Shown here piece by piece: positions 31,641-43,227 of a DNA stretch of 64,000 nt. The stretch's first letter is position 1. Every line of letters begins with the position of its first letter. Location of the stretch: NCBI GenBank assembly GCA_950295325.1, contig OX485807.1:930501-994500 (forward strand). The letters are read 5' to 3'. Made by a program: the position numbers and the translations under genes. This stretch comes from Polytrichum commune. Taxonomy: Eukaryota; Streptophyta; Polytrichopsida; Polytrichales; Polytrichaceae. The notes under the pieces were generated by a model. The model was not told where the DNA came from. It saw only the letters and a list, made by a program, of their open reading frames with translations, and made no database searches.

Positions 31641-34292
31641 ACTCCATGAGGCCTTTGCTCCATAATCGAGAAGAAGTCTATGGGAGGCTAACCAAGGTTC
31701 TCGCCTCTCGTGAGGCCACATCCTTCTTTCACATCGTTGTTATCACATCCATGTGCTAAGTTCAAGTTAACTATAGTTGTTTGTGATATGTCTTGAAAAA
31801 ATGCAGTTACCTATATTTATTCTAATTTTGGTATGCCACAAAATGTAGTCAACTATAGTTATATCTAGTTAACTAAAGTTGAGCACAATATTACAATAGT
31901 TATATCGGTTGTACACGTGATCCAAAACATCTCTAAATGTTATCTTTCTTCTACTCCCCACATATTGCACACTATAAATGTTAAACGTGTTAACAGTTAA
32001 CAAAATGATACTCCCTTCTTTGTAAATCTGACTCTATAAACTTTAACGGATGAAATACAACCATAATATGGATGATAAAAACTACACATCCAGTTACATT
32101 GATTCATATTCACTCGTGATTTGTAAACTTGATATTGAATAAAGTTTTGATTGGGTGTGCAATTTTATGAATGGTATTCTCTCACAAGGAATCTTCACAA
32201 TTGCTTATATTTATATTTATATAATTCACAATCACTTTTTTTTGGAAGTTTGGACATATTCTTGGCCGTCCAAGTTGAGAGGCCGTGCGATTGAGTGGCC
32301 CAACTTTGTTGATAGTCCAAAGAAATGAACTGAAAATAGCCAAGAAAATATAGTAAGGGTAGCCTTAGTTGGGCATAGTGTGAAGCCTCCAAAGGCCAAG
32401 CGCAAAGTCCAAACCTTTGGCCATGAACTCCCACGGCCTCTCGGCTTGGATGGCCAAAATGTGAAGCCTCCAAAGGCCAATCCCAAAGTCCAAACTCAAA
32501 GGAGCATGCCACTTTATTCCTTGCTCAAAATAACCCCTCCAATCTAATGGCCAAGATCTTGTCAATGATTGATTATTTTAATGAAAAAAAAGTTCGGCCT
32601 CTCGACGGAAGTTTGGATTGAGCATTTTGCTATACCCAATCTTTGCTCGAGAGGCCGAACTCTTGGCGCCATAACTTCCTAAAAGTGTTGCCACCTAGGC
32701 TCTTTTGGAGACCACGTCCTTTGGACTTCGCCCTCTAGTGTGAAGGCCGAGAGGACGGACTTTGGGCATTTCAGCATTTTCATTGGTCCAAATGTTGAAC
32801 CTCTCAAAGTTTGGCCATATTGTGAACCGGCCCTTATATTTGCAATACATGTCTTATTCTTTTTTTGGCACAAATTGAAAATTCAAATTCAAAATACAAC
32901 CAACCCAGCCGAAACAGCGCAGCCTAAGTGGAAATCTAGAAATAATGCTCATTTGAGGCCTATCCTTCCAAGTAGGGACTAAGTTGCTACGGGTCACAAT
33001 AATACCTTTGACCCCCCAAATCAAATCAAATTTGTTAAGAATGTCATGGTAGGCCACGTCCGGGGCTTTTTCCAAGTCCCTAAGCATCTGTTTCCATTCA
33101 ATCCTCCCATACTCTGATTTGTAATGCATGTCATAAAAGCTAATGCAATTATTGTTTTGAAGTCTACCATCAAATGATATGTAAGATCGTATGTTCACTT
33201 GTGGTTGGTTCTTTTTATGTACCAGTTTAAGCCAATACTAAAATAAAATAAACCTTATTCTATAAAATCTAGTGACACTACCATACAAGTTAGTAGAGAT
33301 GTTGTATATTTTTTTAAATTATTCTATATATTTACATAACTACAACTTATAATTTTGTGAAGAATAATACATAATACAACAAAGTTCAAATCAATACCTC
33401 TTTTGTGCACTCACATATACTCATACGGATTTAGTATAGTGCACCCCCCCCAAATGATGACTAATGTGGGCCACATTAAATTTAAGCCCACACCAAATCC
33501 CTAGTTTAATATCAATGTGGACCATATTAATTTGCTTTTCTAGAATGTTCTAATTTGTGTAAGGTGTTGGTAAGATATCTTTATGAAGCCTATAGGAACT
33601 CGGGGGATGCACTCTACATTATGTTTGAGAATCACGTGCGTTCATGACCCCTTCTAAAAACCCCAATGTATACCATAAGTTATATGTCTAAGTAGAGATT
33701 GTGCCAACTTGAAGTAGTCCTCGCGATTTGCGAACGTTTAACTTTCGTTGTAGGCATCGTAAAAAAAAGCGGGTGGGTTCGTTGGAAAGCTGGAAACCTA
33801 AATCCTCAAACCATGTATGGAAACACTTCTACATGAGTGTGAGAACAAAACAACGGCACATATGTGGTAGCAATTTGGAATGACGTTTAGGGGTTTAGGG
33901 TTTAGGGTTTATGAACCACAAAGGTTGAAGCACAAATATGTGAATTGTCGAATGAAAGGGCAAGGGGATGCGTGTGGGTTGTGAAACCATACGAACCACT
34001 AAGGTTGAAGCTCAAATATGTGAATTGTTGAATGAAAGGACAACCCATCAAATATAAAAGCTTCAAAGAGGTTTCCAATGCGGGTGTCGGGGGACTTTTT
34101 CAAAAAGTGCAACTAACTTTTTGACTTCACCAACTTTCTTTTTATTCCTATTGTGTTGTCTTTATCCTACCAACGAGAATTGGATGCTCTACATCTTGGA
34201 TTACATCAAATATTGTATATTTCATAAAGTCCTTTGAGCTCAATATATAAGTAGAGCATTTAGACTCATACATATAACGAGGGTAGAGTATC
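31641..34292. other. Noncoding, repeat-containing stretch
   Basis: No supportable gene. It includes an imperfect direct duplication about 81 bp apart (AAGCCTCCAAAGGCCAA...AAAGTCCAAAC near 32382 and 32463), several GAGAGGCCG motifs at 32275-32760, and a TTTAGGG tract at 33886-33911. Confidence 0.5.
33886..33911 (+). repeat. Short TTTAGGG tract
   Basis: Three to four TTTAGGG units, one with an extra G. Interstitial telomere-type repeat. Confidence 0.75.
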
Positions 34293-34853
34293 ATGGATAG
34301 GATGGGAGAGAAGAGAGACATGTTTGAGGGTCTAGGATGTGATGAGGAGATAGAAAATTTAGGTGAACCCGATATTCCATTCAATCCATCATCCGAGCGT
34401 GAGAGAGATGAGAGAAGTGCTAGGGATCGATTTCGTAATGAGTATCTCATGACTCCCTTCTTACAATCTACACAAGCTTGGAGGATGAGGGCGGAGGAGG
34501 ACCAACGACGATATGCGGACAACTTTGACATCGATGCGGTGGAGAATGACAACACAGAATGCGTGGGTGGAGATCTAAATGATCTGATTGATTTGTGTGC
34601 GGATATTTTGGAGAAGCCCGAGGATGTGGATGTGGAGGAGACTTCAATCGACATTGAAGATGTCAAGGTAGCGGGAGAATCTTCAAGGACTTTGCCTTTT
34701 CGTAAGAAGAGGAGAGGATTATCGCCTCATCGGCTACCATTGAAGGAACGGATGAAAGACCGAACGATTAGCTATGTTGATTTACTTCGACCGAATCCTC
34801 TCCCAAAAATGGACCCTCGACGGAAGCCACAAGCATCTACGAGGTTGCCATGA
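34293..34853 (+). CDS. Unrecognised 186-aa protein, repeated in this window
   Basis: ATG 34293 to TGA 34853. It is a charged, probably largely disordered protein. Landmarks are MGEKRDMFEGLG at the N-terminus, LMTPFLQSTQAWRMR in the middle, and GESSRTLPFRKKRRGLSPHR with SYVDLLRP near the C-terminus. A broken homologue lies at 46668-47211 on the other strand with the same three blocks. Its repetition suggests a transposon-associated protein. I do not recognise the family. The RKKRR patch could be a nuclear localisation signal. Confidence 0.6.
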   Translation: MDRMGEKRDMFEGLGCDEEIENLGEPDIPFNPSSERERDERSARDRFRNEYLMTPFLQSTQAWRMRAEEDQRRYADNFDIDAVENDNTECVGGDLNDLIDLCADILEKPEDVDVEETSIDIEDVKVAGESSRTLPFRKKRRGLSPHRLPLKERMKDRTISYVDLLRPNPLPKMDPRRKPQASTRLP

Positions 34854-35319
34854 CGGAAGTCAAGTCGACGGAATGAAGTGGAATATTAAATCGTGCATGG
34901 TTTGTTCATGTATGTGATTTATAAAGGGCATTTGTACCGTCGTCGCAATAATAAAGTCATTACTTGTGCATCGTTGTCTCCATAGGGGTGATAATTTGTT
35001 GGTCATCATACTACATTGGTTACTTTGTTGCTTGAGGGATCCTTCATTAGTTTTGTGTGGATAAGTACACCGGTAATGATATTTAGTGTCACATATATTA
35101 TTTGCGAAGGGCCTAAGTTAGATGGGGTGCGGATGGGAGGACGCAGGAATGTGCAGTACAAATATTATTGCATATTCATGTAGAGGACTTCATTACCTAT
35201 CCATGGATACCAAGAACTCATTTTTTGGACTTCATATGAATTTTTGAGAGCCAAAAAACCGAGACTATGTCCAAACTTCCAAAAAAAGTTAAAAAATGCA
35301 GATTCAAAGGAACTCGGGA
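34854..35319. other. Noncoding flank with a dispersed 55-65-nt repeat
   Basis: 35222-35286 (TGGACTTCATATGAATTTTTG ... CCGAGACTATGTCCAAAC) matches the reverse complement of about 51797-51861. No gene seen. Confidence 0.55.
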
Positions 35320-37560
35320 GCGGACGTATGGGAACGCTAGAGCGGACGCAGGGGAACTCTAAAGCGGACGTAGGGGAACATGGGGCGGACTTATAGGAAC
35401 GTTGGAGCGGATGTAAGGGAATATGGAGCGGACGGGGGGGAGCGGAAGGGGGGGGAGCGGACGGGGGGAACGCGGGAGCGGACTGAGGGGAGCGGACGTA
35501 GGGAACGAGGGGGCGGACTTAGGGAACGAGGGGCGGACGTAGGGAACGGGTGCGGACGGGGGCGGGAACGGGTGCGGACTGGGGGGGAACGGGCGCGGAA
35601 GGGAGGGAACGGGTGCGGACTGGGAGGAACGCGGGGGCGGACGTAGGGGAACGGGTGCGGACTGGCGGGGAACGGGCGCGGACGGGAGGGAACGGGTGCG
35701 GACTGGGAGGAACGCGGGGGCGGACGTAGGGGAACGGGTGCGGACTGGCGGGGAACGGGCGCGGACGGGAGGGAACAGGTGCGGACTGGGGCGAACGCGG
35801 GCGCGGACGTAGGGGAACGGGTGCGGACTGGCGGGGAACGTGCGCGGACGGGAGGGAACGGGTGCGGACTGGCGGGGAACGTGCGCGGACGGGAGGGAAC
35901 GGGTGCGGGTGCGGACTGGCGGGGAACGGGCGCGGACGGGAGGGAACAGGTGCGGACAGGGGGGAACGCGGGCGCGGACGTAGGGGAACGGGTGCGGACG
36001 TAGGGGAACGGGTGCGGACTGTCGGGGAACGTGCGCGGACGGGAGGGAACGGGTGCGGACTGGGGGGGAGCGCGGGGGGCGGACGTAGGGGAACGGGTGC
36101 GGACTGGCGGGGAACGGGCGCGGACGGGAGGGAACAGGTGCGGACAGGGGGGAACGCGGGCGCGGACGTAGGGGAACGGGTGCGGACGTAGGGGAACGGG
36201 TGCGGACTGTCGGGGAACGTGCGCGGACGGGAGGGAACGGGTGCGGACTGGGGGGGAGCGCGGGGGGCGGACGTAGGGGAACGGGTGCGGACTGGCGGGG
36301 AACGGGCGCGGACGGGAGGGAACAGGTGCGGACAGGGGGGAACGCGGGCGCGGACGTAGGGGAACGGGTGCGGACGTAGGGGAACGGGTGCGGACTGTCG
36401 GGGAACGGGCGCGGAAGGGAGGGAACGGGTGCGGACTGGGAGGAACGCGGGGGCGGACGTAGGGGAACGGGTGCGGACTGGCGGGGAACGGGCGCGGACG
36501 GGAGGGAACAGGTGCGGACAGGGGGGAACGCGGGCGCGGACGTAGGGGAACGGGTGCGGACGTAGGGGAACGGGTGCGGACTGTCGGGGAACGTGCGCGG
36601 ACGGGAGGGAACGGGTGCGGACTGGGGGGGAGCGCGGGGGGCGGACGTAGGGGAACGGGTGCGGACTGGCGGGGAACGGGCGCGGACGGGAGGGAACAGG
36701 TGCGGACAGGGGGGAACGCGGGCGCGGACGTAGGGGAACGGGTGCGGACGTAGGGGAACGGGTGCGGACTGTCGGGGAACGTGCGCGGACGGGAGGGAAC
36801 GGGTGCGGACTGGGGGGGAGCGCGGGGGGCGGACGTAGGGGAACGGGTGCGGACTGGCGGGGAACGGGCGCGGACGGGAGGGAACAGGTGCGGACAGGGG
36901 GGAACGCGGGCGCGGACGTAGGGGAACGGGTGCGGACGTAGGGGAACGGGTGCGGACTGTCGGGGAACGGGCGCGGAAGGGAGGGAACGGGTGCGGACTG
37001 GGAGGAACGCGGGGGCGGACGTAGGGGAACGGGTGCGGACTGGCGGGGAACGGGCGCGGACGGGAGGGAACGGGTGCGGACTGGGAGGAACGCGGGGGCG
37101 GACGTAGGGGAACGGGTGCGGACTGGCGGGGAACGGGCGCGGACGGGAGGGAACAGGTGCGGACTGGGGCGAACGCGGGCGCGGACGTAGGGGAACGGGT
37201 GCGGACTGGCGGGGAACGTGCGCGGACGGGAGGGAACGGGTGCGGACTGGGGGGGAGCGCGGGGGGCGGACGTAGGGGAACGGGTGCGGACTGGCGGGGA
37301 ACGGGCGCGGACGGGAGGGAACAGGTGCGGACAGGGGGGAACGCGGGCGCGGACGTAGGGGAACGGGTGCGGACGTAGGGGAACGGGTGCGGACTGTCGG
37401 GGAACGTGCGCGGACGGGAGGGAACGGGTGCGGACTGGGGGGGAGCGCGGGGGGCGGACGTAGGGAACGGGTGCGGACGGGGGCGGGAACGGGTGCGGAC
37501 TGGGAGGGGAACGGGCGCGGACGGGAGGGAACGAGTGCGAACAGGGTGGGAAGGGGGAGC
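35320..37560. repeat. GC-rich minisatellite with higher-order units of about 185 bp
   Basis: Short units of the type GCGGACGTAGGGGAACGGGT and GCGGACGGGAGGGAAC are organised into larger repeats. For example, GGGGGGAGCGCGGGGGGCGG recurs near 36063, 36248, 36624, 36810, 37245 and 37438. The plus strand is strongly G-rich. Minus-strand frames of about 700 codons (Pro/Arg/Ser repeats) are artefacts. Confidence 0.93.
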
Positions 37561-37571
37561 GGATGGAGGGG

Positions 37572-37579
37572 TATATAAG
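37572..37579 (+). promoter_or_regulatory. TATA box of the RING unit
   Basis: TATATAAG immediately after the GC-rich minisatellite and about 460 bp upstream of ATG 38041, in the same arrangement as at 29148. A 5' UTR intron between them is likely but not resolved. Confidence 0.6.
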
Positions 37580-38040
37580 TGGACCACTTACATACCCCAC
37601 TCCACTCCTTGTGGGCGCCCGGACGACCCTCCTCTACTACAGAGTGCGGGGTTTAGCGGGGTGCTCGGAGGAGTTAAGGATCCCTTTTTGGGATCTTTTT
37701 ATACTTTTTTTACTGACCTGTTTGTGGGTGTGATCCACGTGGACCCGTTCCCTTGTGACGTGGCATATTGCCTTTTTGGCATATTCCTTGTGACGCGCCC
37801 AGTCAACTGGCCTCTGCGTGAGCGCTGGTAGCGGGGTGCTCGAAGGGTGTGCTGAATTTTTGTACTTTAATTTTTAACGACATTTTTGAACTAATTCCAC
37901 AGCAACACTATTTTGAAGTGTATGCTTGGATGTTTTGTAGCACTATTATGAAGTGCAATTAGTAATTTAAATATTAGAGTTCTAGATTAGAATTAGAAAC
38001 TACAATTTGGGTGGATCCGGCAAGTGAAGGATTTCCAGAC

Positions 38041-40290
38041 ATGGCAAGTGGGGGATCAGGTTGTCACAGATCACATGTACGCAAGGCCGCTGGGTTGGAG
38101 TGGGATGTTTATGATGACAACACCCAAAAAGCCAGGGCAGGTTGGGAGAATGTACCACAACCGTGGTCAGTGAAGACTGCAATACAGTACGTGGGCTTCC
38201 CTCACTTTGATCGGTTGTGGCCAAGACCTTGTCACGAGCGACATTGCAAGGCCATCAGTACGAGTTATATACAGCTTGATGACGTGGAGGCAAAATGGAG
38301 ATTCCTAACGATACTTAGAAGTATCTCCAATTTGGATAGATGGCCCAAGAGTGCAATTCCAAAGTCGGTGGCGTGTATGATGTATGCGGAGCACGTGTTG
38401 CGAGTTAGGGTGGATTGGTCAAGTTTGGCTACCGTGCATGGTCAAAAATTTGGGGGTATTGGAATTGCATTCACTAAATGCACAGTTCCAGATATTCCAT
38501 ATACTCCCGTTCCGGAGTGGTTCAGGAGGAATCCTCGACTAGTGGACGAGCCTGGGGCCCCAATTCCAGAGGGTCGGGAACCAAAAAAACCACGTAATCG
38601 TAAACGACCAGCCAATGACGTGGAGATGGCCATCGAGGAGGCGTTTGAGCATATGGATGAGGGCACGGAGGCAAATGTCGAGGTCAACAACCTGATCAAC
38701 GACGTGGTTAACGAGGTCCTAGACGAGGTAAACCTTAGTGAACATGGAGCGGACCCGACGGAGAGCAGAATGGAGGAATTGCGTAAGCAACATGCGTTGG
38801 AAATTTGTGAGTATAAAACGATGATTTTCGAGTTGGAAAATCGAGTTGCAACACTTACGATGGGGGAGGCTAGCAGTTCAAGTAGTACACCGATTAACCT
38901 TTAGTCTTTGGAAGCAGAGAGGGACGCAGCTTTACAGGAGGCCAAGATTGCAAAGTCACAAGCTCTGGAGGTATGTATGAGGAATGAAGTAATGCGAGGA
39001 AAGATGGAGGCTTTGCAAAAGGAGGTGGTGGACATGCAACAACAACTTCAAGTGGTCAATGAAGTGGTTGTTGATCATGAAGCCAAGATTGGCGGACTGG
39101 AGGAGCAGAATGCAAGGTTGAAGAAATTTCTGTTGGATGCGATTGTGGAGCGCAAAAATATGAGGACAAGCACATTGCTTGCTATGGCCAAGGCTCATCA
39201 ATTTGAAGCTGAGTTTGAGAGCATCCAGAAAGAATGGAACAGCAATCAGAGAATGCGGAACATGATGCTCACGTCATGGCCAGAAGATGAGCAGATGTAC
39301 CCTAGTAGGTGGGATAGGGATAATGAGTGGACAATGCCAAGCGGGAGCATCGATTGGCGTCAAGTGACCGACCCAGATCACCATTGGGATGTGACCCAAG
39401 TACATGAATATCCATTCCGCATGAGGGATGAGTTGTTATGGCCAAATCCACATACAATGGTCTTCGACGGAACCGCATGTGCGATTTGCCAATGTCCATT
39501 TGGCCCAGAGGGATGCTATCAAGTTGGATCATGTGGGGCCCAATTCCATCCACAATGTCTAATAGGGAATATGATCAAGAAACGCCAATGTCCTCATTGC
39601 AGATCACCCTTCCACCCTCGTTTGTACCTCCAATTTGGCCTTCGGGATTACATGCCTAACGACTGGGTATTAAAGCCATGGGACTTTCCCTTCGATTTTC
39701 AAGAGTTTGATGGGGAGAATGTTGAGTGGAGTTGGTTATACAATTGTGCCAAGGTTGAGCTATGGCACGAGAACAGAGATGGCGACTGGACACGGAATGC
39801 ACGTCAAATTTTGTATGTTGCAGACGAGTTGTATCCCAACAAGCCCCCCGATCATGGCTTGAAAAAAAATTTGTACCAAATTCTTGAATGGCATTGGGAT
39901 TCAACCAGCAGACAATTAAAGAAAGGCATTCATCCTCCTTGGTACAATGCAGCAGGTCTCGAATCAGTATCGGAGCATGATTTGGAAGAAGATGCAGATG
40001 ACATGCCTACAGAACGGGATCCGAGATATGAATTGCAGTTAGAGGTGGGGTACCACAAGAACAGGTTGCAGTTGGCTGCAATTGATGCATTCTTGCATAG
40101 AGTTGCGGATGATGCGGTATTGAGATGGGTAAATGGTGGGCCTAGACCACGTAATGCCGTTCCATTGTGTCCTGGTAGTCGTCCATACCTCACCCGTGGA
40201 ACAACGCGAAGCATAGAAGCGGGAGAATCATCACGAGTACAACGAGGATCTACTTCAGTTAGAATAGACCTCGATTCAGATTCGGATTAG
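38041..40290 (+). pseudogene. Coiled-coil/RING-finger protein interrupted by one in-frame TAG
   Basis: ATG 38041 (MASGGSGCHRSH) opens a frame to TAG 38902-38904 and continues in phase to 40290. The order is an N-terminal globular region with no match I know, a basic KKPRNRKR patch and an acidic helix. A long coiled coil (about 38760-39260) follows, with the TAG in its middle. Next comes a RING-type zinc finger at about 39475-39610 (CAICQCPF ... CGAQFHPQCL ... CPHC). A long C-terminal domain ends in a Ser/Asp tail. RING fingers usually recruit E2 ubiquitin-conjugating enzymes. The single stop within a smooth coiled coil points to a decayed codon. Confidence 0.7.
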
Positions 40291-40989
40291 GCATTTTTGT
40301 ACCATGTTTAGGAAGTTGTATAGGAACGGATGAAGACTTTGGACACAATGAACATATTTCATGTTCAAAGTATATGTAATATAAAGAGGATTTACCGACA
40401 AGTTGTCATTTCTAAGATCGTGTAAAAGATAGCATATGGATGCCACATGTTTTAATGTTATTCGAAACTTTTAAAAACTTACTTGAATATTAGTAATTCA
40501 TATGATAGTCTAACCAAAAGTACTATTGACTATATAGTCAATATTGAATACCACATAAAGATATAATTATATAAAACGGATAGAAAGGTCCTCAAAAAAA
40601 GGATGTCACCAACGAAGCATGTACAATCGAGCAATAGAGGATTGCAATATTTATAAAAGCATATTCTTTAAGAAGCTCAATAAATAAACATAAAACTCCA
40701 TTCACAGTAAGAATTATACAAAATAGTAATTAATAAAGGCATAACATATTATTGGAGATTAATTGCAATGCTAAGTTGACAACCATATTGTATTTTTAAA
40801 ATTTTAAAAAACATGCAATAAATAATTTTATTACTATAATAAAATGTTACAACTTCGAAGGTAACGTTCGCTTTGTGGTCTAAATGTCTTACCGAAGGCC
40901 CTAAGGTTGTAACTTGTATCAATTTTGACGTAAGTAATAAAATATGGGAGTACGTGGGAGCACCGAAATACCACATTTGTGCAAAACCA
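40291..40989. other. AT-rich spacer
   Basis: No supportable gene. It is the likely 3' UTR of the RING unit up to about 40400 and then AT-rich sequence to the end of the hAT relic. Confidence 0.5.
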
Positions 40990-42993
40990 TTACGTTCGAA
41001 TCCGTACTGTGGGATCATTTGCTTCGACACATCTTGGGTCCTCTTCAGACTCATCTGTGCTGCAATCATCATCCGTTTGGGGAGTCGCGCTCCGAAGATG
41101 CAACTCTCGGTCACGTTGTGAGAAAATTATCTTCTTGGTCGGCCGGGAGCCCTCTGCATCCTGTATGCCATTTTCATCTAGATGTGGTCTACCCTCATCT
41201 TCATTGTAGTCTTCAGCAGTAAACGGAAGCGATCTTCCCTGATACCTCTTCCTAGTACGTTTGACACCTCTCGTAGTTCTCTGACGCCCTCCACCCGTAC
41301 CACGACTTGAGTGCACTTCATCTCTACTTCCATCTATAAAAACATCCCCCGTTGTACTTCCGCCTCCAACTCCAAGGCCACCTGTTCCATTGGATTGACT
41401 GTGTGGAAGTGAAACTGATGCGGATGGAATTGCAATTGGTATGTTCTCAACAACATGTCGACGAACAGATTGACGACGTGGCGCCTCTGTAGTAACATTT
41501 CTTGAAACATTGTGTATAGCAACCAAAGTAGCACCCACCGCAGTTGCACGTGAAACACCCAATCTAGAAGTATTGGCAATACTTCGAGTGAGAGGACGAC
41601 GTTGACCTTGTGCATGCACTTGCACCGTAGAGGTTGATGCAGTTCTTTGAAGAGCACGGAATCGAGTTGTAGGTATTTCAGGAACATTGGGCGTTTGATC
41701 TTCTATACGATGGTTGGATATGAGGGAGGCGTCCATGGATTCAGAATGTACTCGGGCTGGAAGTGGATCCTGTTGAACGTGCGTTGGCTCATTTGCGGGT
41801 AGTACATTGTCACCTTCACCAAAAGAAAGAGAATCGCTCCGAGGTTGCAAGGAATCTACTTCAATTCCTACATTCTCACTTGCCCCCATAGCAACATTAT
41901 GGGCAGGGCGAAACCCTTGTCCAGTGTGGAGAGTTTTAAAAGGCGGTCCTCCAATAGACCCCTCATGATCGTCATGCATTCCGTCGTTATGTTGGGGGAC
42001 ATCCGGTTCATCAAAATCAAACACCCCAAGGTTTCCATCACTACCATTGCCATCCTCATCTTCTGAATCATGATTCTCGGAATCGAGGTCATCCAAATCA
42101 AAGTCGATATCATCAACATTGTTGTCATCATCATTTCCGGCCCTATCATTTGGATCCACGTCATCTTCGTTGTCATCTTCTTCGTCAAGGTCATCGTCAG
42201 AATGGACCTCATTCAATTCGTACCATTGCGCAGGTCTTGGGCCCCTCCGATGTCGAATGAGCCTACTATTGGTATATATGTAGACGAGGTCCTCGGCACG
42301 ACTATGCTTCAAGCGATTGCGACTCTTGTTGTGAACATATGAGTACATGCTCCTATTGCGTTCACATGCGGATGCGGAACATACTTGTGCAAGGATACGT
42401 CTTGCTATTGTTTGGAGGGCTTTAGCTCCACCTCCCATTGCATCCCACCATTCATGGAGAGGTGCGGCATGCACGCTCGGGTCAGTAGAATCAGCAAAAG
42501 GCCCTCGATTTTCAAGGAAATCTTGGTACTGGTGGAGGATTTGGACATAAGTGTCCTCATCTTAAGCAAGCCTGCGAAGAACTCGATTTAGGATTGTCCT
42601 CGAATTCTCATCCTCATGGAGTGGGGCCCAACCACGTAGAAGCGGATTTAACATCGCTCCAGCCCAATGTAGATCATTCAACATCAACCTCCATCTATTT
42701 TGAAACGTTAGCATAGCATTTGCAGCAAGCTCAGGGCTTAAGCGAAATGGAGGTTTACTGAATCCACGAATATGGGTTTGTAAATCATGCATAACCCTCC
42801 AAGCCATTCCCATTGCAGGCGCCTTGCCATCAAATACACGAAGAGCTTTAACAACCGGGATCACCATATACAAGAAATTTTCGCACGTGTTCCAGAATCC
42901 ATCAGAACGTATAAAGCTTCGCACAGCAGAGCCCTTCATGTAAGAGGTGCGAGATCTCCTCCTCATATCACGCATTAAAGATACCCTAGTCAC
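40990..42993 (-). pseudogene. hAT transposase relic, C-terminal part
   Basis: The minus-strand frame contains the hAT C-terminal dimerisation signature: HEWWDAMGGGAKALQTIARR, ILAQVCSASACERNRSMY, and SRNRLKHSRAEDLVYIYTN. Upstream it has hAT-like helices (FIRSDGFWNTCENFLYMVIP). After HATC comes an acidic Asp/Asn-rich tail of over 300 residues, unusually long. In-frame TAA at 42564-42562 breaks the frame. The N-terminal catalytic part and BED finger are missing beyond 42993, where unrelated sequence begins, so it is truncated. TIRs were not found. Confidence 0.82.
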
Positions 42994-43041
42994 CGCCCTT
43001 TTTTTTGTGATCCTAAGTTCTATCCAAGCCCTCCAAAGTTA

Positions 43042-43227
43042 TGGCGGCTCCCTTCATACGCAAATGACGTTGCCAATGAATTAGCGGAAGGTTCATATCG
43101 TACATTTAGACCTAAGGAGTTGATGCTAAGCGGTATAGAGTATGTTGATTTAGAAGTTGTTGAGTCTGAGGATGAAGGATCTTCAGATGCAGATAGTGTT
43201 AAGGTAGAATTTAGCACTATGTTTTAA
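43042..43227 (+). pseudogene. Short C-terminal coding fragment
   Basis: An open stretch of about 61 codons (RLPSYANDVANELAEG ... acidic tail) ends at TAA 43225-43227 with no start. It looks like the 3' end of a transposon ORF cut off at the junction with the hAT relic. Family not recognised. Confidence 0.4.

Noticed and set aside
35359-37600. Minus-strand frames of about 700 codons, Pro/Arg/Ser-rich
   Set aside because: They are low-complexity translation of the GC-rich minisatellite, open in several frames with no start context or domain.
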